A DNA stretch of 64,000 bases, from positions 682,001 to 746,000 of the forward strand of contig JAKOVB010000089.1 in NCBI GenBank assembly GCA_029782295.1, read 5' to 3'. Source of the DNA: Pseudomonadota bacterium (GTDB lineage Bacteria > Pseudomonadota > Gammaproteobacteria > Burkholderiales > Methylophilaceae). The position numbers and the translations under genes were made by a program. Shown here piece after piece: positions 8,385-17,874 of the stretch. Within the stretch, counting starts at the first letter, position 1. Each line of letters opens with the position of its first letter. The notes below the pieces were generated by a model, which was given only the letters and a program-made list of their open reading frames with translations, made no database searches and was not told the origin of the DNA.

Positions 8385-10940
8385 CTAGGGCGAAGTCATA
8401 CACCATTTGGCAGTTAATGCCCTCAGGGCTTCCAGATTTACCGGCTTGACGAGAAAGTCGTCCATGCCGGCTTCACGACAACGCCGCCTGTCTTCTTCAA
8501 ACGCGTTAGCCGTCAGGGCAACGATGGGCAGTGCCGCTTGTTGTGTTTCCTTTTCCCAAGCCCGAATATGCTGGGTGGCCGTAATACCGTCCATCACCGG
8601 CATTTGCATATCCATCAGGATCAAACTCAGATGTGCACCGTTTCGCAAAACGTCGATGGCCTCCTGGCCATTCTCGACAGATAGACATTCGATCCCCAGC
8701 CTTTTTAGAATGGCCTCAATGACTTTTCGATTAATCACATTATCTTCAACCACGAGCACTCGTCCGGCCGGCGTACCCTTCTGTTTCCGGGCAGCGGGTT
8801 CGCGCCATCCTGGCTCGCTGCGCCCCTCCTGGCGTTCTTCAGAGATGCCAACGCGCACCCTGAACCAGAAGCGGGAACCTGACCCCAGTTCGCTCTCTAC
8901 GCCGACGGTTCCGCCCATCAGGTTCGCAAGGCTACGGATGATGGATAAACCGAGCCCAGTGCCTCCATATTCCCTGGTTGTCGAACTGTCGGCCTGGCTG
9001 AATGGTTGAAACAATCTATCCTGCTGTTCAGGCGAAATACCGATACCACTGTCACTGACAGAGAATTCAAGCAGGGCCTCTTGGTCGTGCTCTTCTACGA
9101 CCGAGGCCTCAACGCGGACAAAACCCCGGCTTGTAAACTTGATGGCGTTTCCGATGAAATTTGAGAGCATCTGGCGCAGGCGGATGGCATCTCCCACGTA
9201 TTCACGGCCATGCGTCCCAGTGCACTTTGTCTCGATGTGCAATCCTTTTTCCTGGGCGGACTGGGCAAACAAGTGGGCAGTTTCATCAACCAGCCTTTGC
9301 GGATCGAACACGGTATACGCCAGATCCATCTTGCCAGCCTCGACCTTGGAAAGATCGAGAATGTCGTTAAGTAGCGTCAGGAGAGTCTGGCCGGAATTTA
9401 GAATAGTACGCGCATAGTCCTTGCGATGCAGATCGTCTATCGTGTCGTCCATGAGCAGCAGTTGCGCCATACCGAGAATGCCGTTCATCGGCGTGCGAAT
9501 CTCATGAGACATGGTCGCCAAAAACTGGCTTTTGGCCCTGTTTGCAGACTCAGCGGCCTCTTTTGCCTTGATTAGGGTTTCTTCGGCCTGCTTTTGAGCG
9601 GTGATATCAGTGCCGATCGAAAGCACCCCACTGGGTTTGCGATTTTCGTCAAGGATGACCTGGTTTGCCCAACGCACGACAACGCGGCGGCCGTCTCTGG
9701 TCATGTTTTCGTTGACGTTGTCAGCATATTGTTCCGGGTTGGCGAGAATGCTGGAAATCATCTCCGATAGATTCCGGCCCGTATTTGATTCGGTTTCAGG
9801 CACGATGGTACCGACGACGTGGCGGCCAAGAATTTCGGCGGCCTGATATCCGAAAAAGTGCTCTGCGTACTCGTTGAAATAGTTAACGGTTCCATCCAGG
9901 CCCATACGCAGGATGATCGCGTTAACGTTTTGCACCAGTTCCCTGTAGTTGGCCTCACTTGCTTTCAGCGCGTCTTCGGCACGCTTACGTTCGGTAATGT
10001 CACGCCAGATGCAATGAATGGCGGACCTTCCTCCCGGCAATGTCATGGTCGAAAGGGTGACCTCAGCCACAAAGTTGCTGCCATCCCGACGCGTGTGTAT
10101 CCATTCGAACCGGTGCAGACCCTTCCCTTGGGTCAGGTTCATCATGCGTTCCGCCTTGGTGAACGAGGACTCACCATCGGGTTGATACTCAGGGGAAAGT
10201 ACCGAGGGATGGGTATTCTTGAGCGATTCCTTGTCCGGATATCCCAGCATTTCCACTGCAGCCTGGTTGCAATCCACGAAATAGTGATTATCGATAATCC
10301 AAACCGGATCAGGGGAAGAGTCAAAGAAACGGCGCTGCTCTTGAGCCAATCTTATGGATGAGTCCAAGGTTTCATGCAAAAAACGAGCACTCGCCATCAC
10401 CGCGCTCAGGAATACAAGCGTCATGCCTCCAAAAGCCCATTGAAATGGGGCATTGCCTTGCAAAAGAAGAATCAAAGCCACCGGTGCCAGCAACAGCATT
10501 GCATAGGCATGAAAAACCCGTGGCACGGGCGCAAGCGTGGGAACCGTTCCGGCCACCATGCCGGCCATCACCAGTCCGGTGAATAACTGGCTGATGCCAG
10601 AGGTATTCCACATATAGAGAAAAGCACCAGCCCCCCAACTCACTCCTGAAAGGGTAACGCCAGCCATAAACATGTGACGCCAAGGGCGCAAGGAATTTCC
10701 GACAAGTGCGATTCTGAAAAATCTGAGTGCAAGCCAATAACGCCCGAACGCAATCGCCAAAACCAAACAACACCAAAGCATTGATGCAGCATCCGGCACC
10801 CCAAGGCTGATGCCTACATAGGTCAGCAATGATGCGTTGATGGTGTTTACCAGCAGGGAAATGCCGGAATTGCGATAGAGCAACCTGGTCTTCTGATCTT
10901 CAACTTCCGAGGAGAAACTCGTATCGTTGGCAACGCTCAT
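8385..10940 (-). CDS. Membrane hybrid histidine kinase (PAS-PAS-HisKA-HATPase-REC)
   Basis: The 851-residue protein starts with about six hydrophobic helices (residues 20-170), then two PAS domains (one with [15 protein letters not shown], one with [15 protein letters not shown]), an H-box [15 protein letters not shown] with His479, an ATPase domain with an N box, DSGIGI and GGTGLGLSI, and a C-terminal receiver with Asp777 in [13 protein letters not shown]. It should autophosphorylate and pass phosphate to its own receiver and then to an unknown partner. The ATG at 10940 overlaps the TAA of a mini-ORF (TAATG), which supports this start over the GTG at 10979. It lies in a cluster of PEP-CTERM and c-di-GMP genes, but no cognate regulator is adjacent. 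Confidence 0.9.
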   Translation of the reverse strand: MSVANDTSFSSEVEDQKTRLLYRNSGISLLVNTINASLLTYVGISLGVPDAASMLWCCLVLAIAFGRYWLALRFFRIALVGNSLRPWRHMFMAGVTLSGVSWGAGAFLYMWNTSGISQLFTGLVMAGMVAGTVPTLAPVPRVFHAYAMLLLAPVALILLLQGNAPFQWAFGGMTLVFLSAVMASARFLHETLDSSIRLAQEQRRFFDSSPDPVWIIDNHYFVDCNQAAVEMLGYPDKESLKNTHPSVLSPEYQPDGESSFTKAERMMNLTQGKGLHRFEWIHTRRDGSNFVAEVTLSTMTLPGGRSAIHCIWRDITERKRAEDALKASEANYRELVQNVNAIILRMGLDGTVNYFNEYAEHFFGYQAAEILGRHVVGTIVPETESNTGRNLSEMISSILANPEQYADNVNENMTRDGRRVVVRWANQVILDENRKPSGVLSIGTDITAQKQAEETLIKAKEAAESANRAKSQFLATMSHEIRTPMNGILGMAQLLLMDDTIDDLHRKDYARTILNSGQTLLTLLNDILDLSKVEAGKMDLAYTVFDPQRLVDETAHLFAQSAQEKGLHIETKCTGTHGREYVGDAIRLRQMLSNFIGNAIKFTSRGFVRVEASVVEEHDQEALLEFSVSDSGIGISPEQQDRLFQPFSQADSSTTREYGGTGLGLSIIRSLANLMGGTVGVESELGSGSRFWFRVRVGISEERQEGRSEPGWREPAARKQKGTPAGRVLVVEDNVINRKVIEAILKRLGIECLSVENGQEAIDVLRNGAHLSLILMDMQMPVMDGITATQHIRAWEKETQQAALPIVALTANAFEEDRRRCREAGMDDFLVKPVNLEALRALTAKWCMTSP

Positions 10941-11044
10941 TAGTCTGGTCCTAACGAAATCACTGAATTGCCTATGCACTTACACATCCTGGCAACAGGC
11001 ACTAACATCATACTGCAGTCTATTTCCGAAAAGGCGCCATCCAT
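10940..11044 (-). CDS. 34-residue mini-ORF coupled to the hybrid kinase
   Basis: An ATG at 11044 follows AGGAGG at ideal spacing and opens a 34-codon frame that stops with TAA sharing one base with the kinase ATG. The peptide is [13 protein letters not shown] and onward, with three cysteines, and has no recognised domain. The strong ribosome site and the TAATG junction suggest it exists to drive or control translation of the kinase. It may be a leader peptide rather than a functional protein. Confidence 0.45.
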   Translation of the reverse strand: MDGAFSEIDCSMMLVPVARMCKCIGNSVISLGPD

Positions 11045-11437
11045 TGCACCCTCCTGGGATTCGGCATGCTTGATGAGACTGATCAACTGGAAACGACTCA
11101 GGGGGTAGCCAGTTGCCTTCACGCCCCGGGTTAGGCGCACTCAGTTTTATCGCTTATTCTAGTGCCGGACAGAGCCGGACTTGCCCATACGGGAAGGTGT
11201 GGAACGTAAAAATCGCAAGGAGGCTTTCGATTTGAAAACAGAAGGCACCTGGAACTCCTTCGATCCAGGGGGGCGGGAATTTCATCTCGGATGCCCCCAT
11301 ACAGAAAACGCCAATTCCACATGGAATTCAGTTTTTTTGTTTCTACCCGAGACAATGAACCTGTGCACTCGCCTATTGAGACTCAATCATCGAAATCGGC
11401 TTCATGCAGAATTAAAATCAACCGGTTTTTAGTCGCG
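11045..11437. other. Intergenic stretch with no recognised gene
   Basis: About 390 bp between the kinase leader and a small hypothetical gene. Open frames on both strands lack ribosome sites and protein-like composition. I see no clear hairpin terminator or RNA motif. I compared the GC-rich part near 11100 with the c-di-GMP riboswitch pattern and found no convincing match. Confidence 0.4.
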
Positions 11438-11647
11438 CTACTTGCTGTCTGACCAGTTACGAGGATCCTTAACTGTCTCGCGAACACTCCCTAGCGAGCA
11501 ACGTACAGAGTAAATCCGCTGCCTGACTTGTGCCAGAAAAGCACGATCGGAGTCATGCTGTTCATAATCATATGGCAGACGAGACTCAACGCCTGCGAGT
11601 TCATCTGAAATACGCTTTAACTCATCACTTAGTTCTTGCTTGTCCAT
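11438..11647 (-). CDS. Small hypothetical helical protein
   Basis: The 69-residue product starts MDKQELSDELKRISDELAG and is highly charged, with heptad-like spacing of Leu/Ile over the first 20 residues, so a short coiled coil is likely. AGAAGGG precedes the ATG at 11647 at good spacing; the longer frame to 11770 lacks such a site. I do not recognise a family. No operon partner is near. Confidence 0.5.
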   Translation of the reverse strand: MDKQELSDELKRISDELAGVESRLPYDYEQHDSDRAFLAQVRQRIYSVRCSLGSVRETVKDPRNWSDSK

Positions 11648-12103
11648 TGAATACCCTTCTAACTCATCCCTATCAGGGCTGATGCTGAGAAACCTTCGTT
11701 TGAACATATTGGCGCTTACTACACCTTGCGGAGCAAGCCCTATTCTATTCCCAGGCGGGGACCGATCCAAACCAATTCATGGATTAGCTGGAATCCCAAG
11801 GCAAAGGCTGAAATAAAAGTCCCGGATGAGCATCAGAAAGACCTTTTGATGAGGTCCGACGGCCAAGGTCCGGGATCGGAAAGGCGTGGGCCATGCACCC
11901 TCTTCAATCGCCCTGACTGGGGTGGGGATTCCAACACCTGTGCCAAACCAATCATGCCTTAAGATCATCACTGGCAATGGGTAAGGCCGATGATCCTAAA
12001 TGTAGAAAGTTCGAACCTGACAGGTTTGATACAAGCTCGATATATGGACCATATGACGCACAATGTTCGACCAGAAATTCCAGCCGCCATCGAGCTCACT
12101 GAA
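11648..12103. other. Intergenic stretch with no recognised gene
   Basis: About 450 bp with scattered imperfect repeats, for example a CCAAACCAAT word near 11768 and again near 11944. Frames on both strands look non-coding. It could be decayed DNA. Confidence 0.35.
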
Positions 12104-12241
12104 TCACAGATAAATCACAGCTGGAAAAACCGCTACAGCGAGCACCAGCACCAGCCATTCCAGGTTATTTCTCTTCAGGAAGCCAGTGAAGTGCATGATC
12201 AGAATCACAATTGCCACCAGATAAAACAAAGCTATAAACAT
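12104..12241 (-). CDS. 45-residue two-helix membrane protein
   Basis: An ATG at 12241 follows AAGGAG at proper spacing. The frame codes for two hydrophobic helices, LFYLVAIVILIM and WLVLVLAVAVFPAVI, joined by a short polar turn FLKRNNLE. The size and layout are typical of small inner-membrane proteins. The positive loop suggests both ends are periplasmic or outside (inference). I know no family for it. Confidence 0.6.
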   Translation of the reverse strand: MFIALFYLVAIVILIMHFTGFLKRNNLEWLVLVLAVAVFPAVIYL

Positions 12242-12316
12242 ACTCACTCCTTCCCCGAGCATACTAAAACACCCATCAATCTTGGTTATCGTCAGGGTTC
12301 AGAATACATAAAACCC

Positions 12317-12550
12317 TCAATCGCCAATCGACACAATTAGCTGTTTATATACAATCAAAACATCCACCGCAAGCCCTAATGAAACAAACTCGTCAATTCC
12401 AAAGCCAGCATTGACGCCATTCTCCGGGGTAATCTGGATAAGGCATGACGAGTTTGCGCCAATTTTCTTTATGTCCGCTTTTAGCCAATCGCGGAGGTTT
12501 GCTTCACGAAAACCAGAGTCAGGAATCGTCCAATAACTGCCATTTGTCAA
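12317..12550 (-). CDS. Possible small hypothetical protein, weak start
   Basis: The 77-residue frame has protein-like composition with an amphipathic C-terminal half (FVSLGLAVDVLIVYKQLIV), but begins at TTG with no convincing ribosome site. It reads divergently from the PEP-CTERM gene at 12636 and its 5' end lies next to the 20-bp element there. It could be a remnant of a longer gene. No family recognised. Confidence 0.3.
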   Translation of the reverse strand: MTNGSYWTIPDSGFREANLRDWLKADIKKIGANSSCLIQITPENGVNAGFGIDEFVSLGLAVDVLIVYKQLIVSIGD

Positions 12551-12554
12551 GGCG

Positions 12555-12574
12555 TTAGTCCTAATGGACTATTG
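12555..12574 (+). promoter_or_regulatory. PEP-CTERM element, copy B, with promoter
   Basis: TTAGTCCTAATGGACTATTG, the most symmetric copy (TAGTCC-N4-GGACTA). Taking its last TTG as the start of a -35 box (TTGCTG, 12572-12577), TATTGT follows after 17 bp as a -10. The ATG at 12636 is 61 bp beyond the element. Confidence 0.75.
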
Positions 12575-12635
12575 CTGAAATAAGCTTGCAAATTTATTGT
12601 CACAATTCACTTTGGATAAAAGTAAGGGGCATAAA

Positions 12636-13241
12636 ATGAAAGTCTCTAACCTGATTATGGCCGCCACCTTGGTTGCTGCCTCGACTGCTGCCAATGCAAC
12701 GGTTAATGTTGGCGGGTATAGCTTTGCGGACAATGCGTTTGCCGACGCGCTCTGGGCATCAAGTGGGAGCTTCACTACATCCGGCGGCAGTCTGGCTTCC
12801 GTATTAACAGACAAGGATGCAGGAACATGGGCTTATTCTTATTCACCTGGCGCTTTCGTCTCGCTGGGTTTTACTGACAATGTTGTCTACAATGGGGCGG
12901 GTGCCGATCTGGCGATTTTCGAGCTGGGAATACCGGATAGCGTAAAGGTTAATATTGGTTTTCAAACCAAATCTTACCTGACTGCTTCCACTGGCTATAA
13001 TGCTGGTGGTTATGCGCTCAATGTGGCGTTGGTCGATCTTTCGGACTTCGGTTTTGCCATTGGAGCAATTCCCAATTATGTGACCATTGGATTAGATATT
13101 CAGGGTCAGTCCGGTACGGTTCCCTCGCTGCCTCTGGTAGGTGCGTTGCAACCTGTCCCCGAACCCGAGTCTTATGCACTGATGCTTTCTGGTCTTGGCC
13201 TGCTTGGATTCATGGCTCGTCGTCGCAAGACCAACAGTTAA
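12636..13241 (+). CDS. PEP-CTERM sorting-domain protein
   Basis: The 201-residue protein has a signal peptide (MKVSNLIMAATLVAAS, cleavage likely after ANA) and a C-terminal VPEPESYALM motif followed by a hydrophobic helix and MARRRKTNS. The body is rich in Ala, Gly, Ser and aromatic residues, as expected of a beta-rich exported protein. The ATG at 12636 has AAGGGG 8 nt upstream and gives a proper signal peptide; an in-frame TTG at 12597 does not. The gene is monocistronic, with the shared 20-bp element upstream and a terminator at 13261. Likely exported and processed by an exosortase encoded elsewhere. Confidence 0.9.
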   Translation: MKVSNLIMAATLVAASTAANATVNVGGYSFADNAFADALWASSGSFTTSGGSLASVLTDKDAGTWAYSYSPGAFVSLGFTDNVVYNGAGADLAIFELGIPDSVKVNIGFQTKSYLTASTGYNAGGYALNVALVDLSDFGFAIGAIPNYVTIGLDIQGQSGTVPSLPLVGALQPVPEPESYALMLSGLGLLGFMARRRKTNS

Positions 13242-13260
13242 CTCTCTCTGAGGTTGACGC

Positions 13261-13290
13261 AAACGCCCTCGCATTGAGGGCGTTTTTGTT
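13261..13290 (+). terminator. Rho-independent terminator
   Basis: AAACGCCCTC and GAGGGCGTTT form a 10-bp stem with a GCATT loop, followed by TTGTTT. It lies 20 bp after the PEP-CTERM stop at 13241. Confidence 0.85.
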
Positions 13291-13445
13291 TGCACTTCTC
13301 AAGTGCAAAAACCTCTGTGTTAGGAATAAGCAACTCCTGCGATGTATTTGCCTTGAAAGTGTGAATGGCAGCAACAAGTCGAGGGCATCCGTTCCGACAA
13401 GCAGCATGAATGCCCGCCATAAGCCCAGAGCAGCACTTTCTCTAC

Positions 13446-13471
13446 GAAAAACAAACCCCGCCGAAGCGGGG
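13446..13471 (-). terminator. Rho-independent terminator
   Basis: On the minus strand CCCCGC-TTCG-GCGGGG is followed by TTTGTTTTT. It lies 30 bp after the stop of the PEP-CTERM gene at 13502 and faces the terminator of the convergent gene. Confidence 0.85.
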
Positions 13472-13501
13472 TCGAATAGTTAATTAATGGAAACCGAAGC
13501 G

Positions 13502-14134
13502 CTATTGCTTCCTGCGACGTGCCATAAAGCCTAGCAGCCCGAGGCCGGCCAGGAGCATTGCGTAACTCTCGGGTTCTGGCACCGCCGGGGCCGTAAAGGA
13601 CTCGACTCGCAGGCCCATGCCGTTGGTCGCATAATTACCCTCTACCCGGAAATCGATGTAGTTCAACCCCGGGACGAACTGGGATGTCAAAGTGACCAGG
13701 TTGTTGCCAATGCTGTAACCGGTAGCCGTCCCGGCTCCCTGGAACGCATTGCCGTTGACGGAGAACATGGGGGTGGTCCCGACCGCGCCGGGGATGTCAT
13801 CAGCACCCCAGTAAAACTTGAGTTGTGCATTCGACGCATCGTAACCAGTCAAGTCGAAATATTGACGGAACGTAAAGAACTGATATTGCTGCGCCCAGGC
13901 GTCGGTGATCCAGGTCTCACTGCCGTGTGGCCAGACATGGGCTTGCACGAAGCTGGCAGTATTGAAACTGCCATATCCCGTCGAAACCAACCAGTCCTGA
14001 TCCAGTACCCCGCTGACATGAGTGCCGGTCGAATAGAAGTTCGGTGCTGCAATGGCAGGCAAGGAACTCATGGCACAGGTCACAGCGACCGCTGACCCCA
14101 ACAACGCACTGCGAATTTTCGGCAAAACAAACAT
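13502..14134 (-). CDS. PEP-CTERM sorting-domain protein
   Basis: The 210-residue protein has a signal peptide ending near SLPAIAA and the C-terminal tail VPEPESYAMLL, hydrophobic helix, MARRRKQ. The aromatic, Asn/Gly-rich body (FYWGADDIPGAVG) suggests a beta-sandwich surface protein of the kind found in PEP-CTERM families. GGGAGGA stands about 8 nt before the ATG at 14134, so that start was preferred to 14188. It is convergent with the PEP-CTERM gene at 12636; the two tails are very similar (SYA, LAGLGLLGFMARRRK). Confidence 0.9.
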   Translation of the reverse strand: MFVLPKIRSALLGSAVAVTCAMSSLPAIAAPNFYSTGTHVSGVLDQDWLVSTGYGSFNTASFVQAHVWPHGSETWITDAWAQQYQFFTFRQYFDLTGYDASNAQLKFYWGADDIPGAVGTTPMFSVNGNAFQGAGTATGYSIGNNLVTLTSQFVPGLNYIDFRVEGNYATNGMGLRVESFTAPAVPEPESYAMLLAGLGLLGFMARRRKQ

Positions 14135-14749
14135 TTGAATGTTCCTCCCTGAGGTATCGTTACCGATGTATTTCGCCCTCGATCTCAATAACAGATATGC
14201 CGGCCACTACGGGCGATGGGCATCGGCCGACTGCATAGCATGCAGCACTTCAGTGCTTCCTGCGCTGAGTCACGATACAGAGCAGATGTGGTAAACGTAT
14301 TCCTTTGTACGAATAAGGACAATAGCCCTTTCGGACTAATAGCAAATCATAAAGACAGAGGCGGTGATAGTGAGCGCAACGTTGCACCAGCCAGAGTACT
14401 TGTACAACTGACGTGCCACTGAATGGCTACCAAGTACTGGTTCCGGCCGATGGAAGCCAACCATGGTAGAAAAAGGTATCCCAACACCTGGATTTATCGC
14501 CTCGGAATGCCACATTCAATTGAGGATAAACGCCACGGCCAACTTCATTTTCTCATTTCCAGCACACATTCCAGCAAGCCAGTTGGCAACTTCAAGAATG
14601 CACTTCATCACTTTTATTGCCCATTAAGGGATACATAGGCAAAACATGCAGATTCAATGCTATGTTACTCTTTACGACATCAAAAACTGATGTGCTTTGT
14701 TTCTTTTGGAAGCGATCGCGCCCTGTGATTAACATGTCATTAATAGGCC
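14135..14749. other. Long intergenic region with PEP-CTERM element C
   Basis: About 615 bp between two divergent genes. It holds the 20-bp element at 14320-14339, some 186 bp before the PEP-CTERM start. The rest has no frame with a ribosome site or protein-like composition. The long leader between element and gene may be an untranslated region. Confidence 0.5.
14320..14339 (-). promoter_or_regulatory. PEP-CTERM element, copy C
   Basis: Minus-strand sequence TTAGTCCGAAAGGGCTATTG, 186 bp upstream of the PEP-CTERM start at 14134. It is the same element as at 8144, 12555 and 29645. Confidence 0.75.
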
Positions 14750-16741
14750 ATGCAAAGTCCCCTTGAAATTCGTACCCTGATTCTTGTGGTCACGCTAGCA
14801 CTGATATGTCGGGCGCTAGCACTGGGATATGTATGGAAACTCGATAGAACATACCTGCCAATCAGATACTGGGCGATCGGCTCGATCAGCATGGCCCTTG
14901 GTGCGTTTCTTGTCTCACTGCGCGCGGTCATCTCCCAGGACTTATCCATCCTGCTTGCCCACACCCTGCTGATTTTCGGATGGATGGGAGTTTCAGGCGG
15001 CACGCTGATTGCGATGGGTCGGCGCGCACCCTGGTCTTACGGGATCACTCTGTCGGTTGTCGCATTGGTTGGCGTTTACTGGTATATGGAAGTTTCGCCG
15101 GACTTTGTGCTGCGCACGCTGGTTTCTTCGTCACCGGTCATCATTTTTGATCTTTATGTTGCCCTATGCGGCTTGATGCATTCCGGAGACAGAAAAACCC
15201 CCACTTTCCACATCATAGCTACTCTGGCGCTTCTCGAGGCGCTGTCCAGAAGCTTTCAGGCCTGGCATATTTACTCGACAAATTCCCAAGTTCTTTTCGA
15301 CCCGCATTGGCCCGTTGCGCAGTTCTATTTTGTCACCATCATTTCGGTGTTGTTGGGAAGCATCCTTTTTGTCCTGGTCGCCATGCAAACCCTTCAACAA
15401 AAACTCGACGATGAATTGGCGCAGCGCAAACGGAACGAAGATGCGCTCAAGCTGGCAGCGACAGTGTATGAAAACTCCAGTGAGTCGATGATGGTGACAG
15501 ACTCGAACGCAACAATTGTATCGGTGAACCCTTCGTTTACCCGATTAACCGGTTATGACGCAGATGAAGCCATCGGGAGCAAGCCCAGCATTCTCAAATC
15601 CGGGAAACACGATGAGAGTTTTTACAAATCGATGTGGAACACCCTTCTAAATACCGGAAGCTGGCAAGGCGAAATCTGGAATCGCAAAAAAGACGGTACG
15701 CTTTTCCTGGAACACCTCACGATCAATACGTTTGCCGAAACCGATGGCAGACCCTTGCAGCATGTCGCACTTTTCCATGACATTACGCAGGAAAGGTTGT
15801 CTGCCGAAACCATCTACCACCAGGCCAATTATGATCGCCTGACTGATCTTCCGAACCGCTATTTCTTCTTCGAGCATCTGGCAAAGGAGTTATCACGTGC
15901 GCGTCGTGAGAACAAATCCATGGGGCTGGTATTCATGGATCTGAACTCCTTCAAACCCGTCAACGACCAATATGGGCATGAAGCTGGCGACATCGTTCTG
16001 AAAACGTTAGCCAGCCGATGGAAAAACTGTATTCGCTCGACTGACATGATCGCGCGATTGGGTGGAGATGAGTTTGCGCTGGTTGCCGGGGGATTATCCT
16101 CCAGAGAAGAGGCCTTGCTAATCGCGCGGAAACTCATGAAAGCTGTCCAGGCTCCAGTTCAAATTAATGGAGAGGTCCAGTGCAAGATTGGCACAAGCAT
16201 TGGTATTGCCATTTCTCCAGAAAATGGCATGGAAATGGACTCGCTGATTGCAGCAGCAGATGCCGCCATGTATGCCAACAAGTCCAAAGGTGATGGCGAA
16301 CCTGTTTTTGCCAGCGATGTTCACTCCCTGGATTTTTCGAAAAGCGACTGGCTAACCCTGGATGAATCACATCTGACGGGAATATCCGTTATCGATGGAC
16401 AGCATCTTGAAATCGTCAATCAAGTTAACAAAATTAACCGCATCCTGCGTGAAAATCCAAGTATTGAAGAAATTCAATCACGGCTTCAGGAATTGATCTC
16501 CTACTCCACCTATCACTTCAACACCGAGAGTGAATTGATGCGGCAATATGCCTATCCTGATGCCGAACTGCATAATGATCAGCATATGGAGCTGCTGGAA
16601 GAGGTCAGGAGAATAGCTGCACATTTTGTCGACGACACGGAGCTTCGCTTATTGCAAACCATCAAGGACTGGCTGAGCGGGCATATAGATTGTTCCGACA
16701 AGCAGCTAGGCGCATTTCTACAATCCAAAGGGGTCAGTTAG
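14750..16741 (+). CDS. Membrane PAS diguanylate cyclase with C-terminal hemerythrin
   Basis: The 663-residue protein has about six N-terminal membrane helices (residues 5-215), a PAS domain (about 235-355, ESMMVTDSNATIVSVNPSF), a GGDEF domain with intact GGDEF at 438-442 and an RSTD inhibitory site just before it, and a C-terminal bacteriohemerythrin (about 544-660). The iron-ligand pattern is visible as DGQH, HFNTESE, HNDQH and HIDCSDKQLG. The protein should make c-di-GMP under control of an oxygen- or redox-sensing di-iron domain. No partner gene is adjacent. Confidence 0.9.
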   Translation: MQSPLEIRTLILVVTLALICRALALGYVWKLDRTYLPIRYWAIGSISMALGAFLVSLRAVISQDLSILLAHTLLIFGWMGVSGGTLIAMGRRAPWSYGITLSVVALVGVYWYMEVSPDFVLRTLVSSSPVIIFDLYVALCGLMHSGDRKTPTFHIIATLALLEALSRSFQAWHIYSTNSQVLFDPHWPVAQFYFVTIISVLLGSILFVLVAMQTLQQKLDDELAQRKRNEDALKLAATVYENSSESMMVTDSNATIVSVNPSFTRLTGYDADEAIGSKPSILKSGKHDESFYKSMWNTLLNTGSWQGEIWNRKKDGTLFLEHLTINTFAETDGRPLQHVALFHDITQERLSAETIYHQANYDRLTDLPNRYFFFEHLAKELSRARRENKSMGLVFMDLNSFKPVNDQYGHEAGDIVLKTLASRWKNCIRSTDMIARLGGDEFALVAGGLSSREEALLIARKLMKAVQAPVQINGEVQCKIGTSIGIAISPENGMEMDSLIAAADAAMYANKSKGDGEPVFASDVHSLDFSKSDWLTLDESHLTGISVIDGQHLEIVNQVNKINRILRENPSIEEIQSRLQELISYSTYHFNTESELMRQYAYPDAELHNDQHMELLEEVRRIAAHFVDDTELRLLQTIKDWLSGHIDCSDKQLGAFLQSKGVS

Positions 16742-16823
16742 GCCTGGTGAGTCTTCCTGGCTTGCATGTGCCGGAAGCAGCATTCATCCACTTGTCCATG
16801 CCGGTTATGAATCCCGGCACCGC

Positions 16824-17741
16824 TTACACAGAACCCCAGTCATGTGACCGGATGAAGTCGATGAAATTCTGCAGGCTTGGTGTTATCTGCTTACGCTCCT
16901 GAAGCAGGATATGAAATTTTCTCTTCAAGCTCCCCATCGCTGAGTGAACCACGACCAGTTTGCCGGACTCGAGAACATCACTTACCACCCAGCGCGAGAG
17001 GCACGCAACACCCAACCCTTCCGCTGCAGCGCGCTTGATTGCCTCATGATCACTGAATTCCAGGCTGCTCCTCATTTGACGCAACTGAGGCAAAAGCAGC
17101 TGTTCCACGATTTCTCGCGTACCGGATCCGGGTTCACGCATCAGCCAATTGACCTCGGCCAGTCGCGACATCGGAACGATGCCGTCGCCATAGTCGCGAA
17201 CGACAGGGTGGGATGGCGACGCAACTATCAGCAACTCGTCCTCGAGCCAAGGGATTAACTGCACGCCAGGCCGATAGCAGGCACCTTCTACCAACCCGAC
17301 ATCCACTTCAAATTTCTCCACCTGCAATGCGATGTCGGCAGTGCTGGCAACGACCACACGCATCGGCAGGGATGCATTGTCGAATGCAACCCCCTGCGCA
17401 CGCCAAAAACCCGCCAACAACACTGGCAACAGGTAATTACCGATGGTGAGGCTGGCCCCCACGTGCAGCATGCTGGGAGCACCTGAAGCAAACGATTGTT
17501 CCAGGTCTCCTGCGCCATTCAGCAAAGCCAACGCCTGCGGCAACATCGCTCGACCACTCTCGTTAAGCAGAAGTCGCTTCCCTACCCGATCGAACAAATT
17601 CGTATTCAGGCTGCGTTCCAGTTCGTTGATAGCCGCGCTTGTGGCGGATTGGGACAATGACACCCTTTCCGCCGCCGCTGTCGTGCTGCCGGTATGGGCT
17701 ACCGCAACAAATATCTGAAGCTGTCTGAGGGTGAGTCGCAT
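16824..17741 (-). CDS. LysR-family regulator, YeiE-like
   Basis: The 305-residue protein begins MRLTLRQLQIFVAVAHTGS with the usual LysR winged helix-turn-helix (AAAERVSLSQSATSAAINEL) and continues with a periplasmic-binding-like effector domain. The start at 17741 places the HTH at the N-terminus; the longer frame adds unrelated residues. It is divergent from a YeiH-type exporter gene, the same arrangement as yeiE/yeiH in enterobacteria, which supports control of that gene. Its effector is likely a sulfur compound such as sulfite (family-based inference). Confidence 0.85.
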   Translation of the reverse strand: MRLTLRQLQIFVAVAHTGSTTAAAERVSLSQSATSAAINELERSLNTNLFDRVGKRLLLNESGRAMLPQALALLNGAGDLEQSFASGAPSMLHVGASLTIGNYLLPVLLAGFWRAQGVAFDNASLPMRVVVASTADIALQVEKFEVDVGLVEGACYRPGVQLIPWLEDELLIVASPSHPVVRDYGDGIVPMSRLAEVNWLMREPGSGTREIVEQLLLPQLRQMRSSLEFSDHEAIKRAAAEGLGVACLSRWVVSDVLESGKLVVVHSAMGSLKRKFHILLQERKQITPSLQNFIDFIRSHDWGSV

Positions 17742-17786
17742 GCCGTTCGCAATCCTTTCATGACACGCCGAAAGAATACCAGTTAA

Positions 17787-17834
17787 ATCGATAGATATAA
17801 GAAAAATTATCCATTTGTTAGATATATCGATATT
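17787..17834. promoter_or_regulatory. Likely LysR operator between yeiE-like and yeiH-like genes
   Basis: ATCGATAGATATA (17787-17799) and GATATATCGATATT (17821-17834) are imperfect inverted copies in the divergent intergenic region. AT-rich inverted half-sites of this kind are usual for LysR regulators that control the divergent gene and themselves. Confidence 0.45.
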
Positions 17835-17874
17835 GGTTAACGTATGCCTCATCCAAGGTTGATGGACCCTATTT

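Noticed and set aside
11045-11140. Possible c-di-GMP riboswitch before the kinase operon
   Set aside because: GC-rich words there recall the GEMM pattern, but the conserved core is missing.
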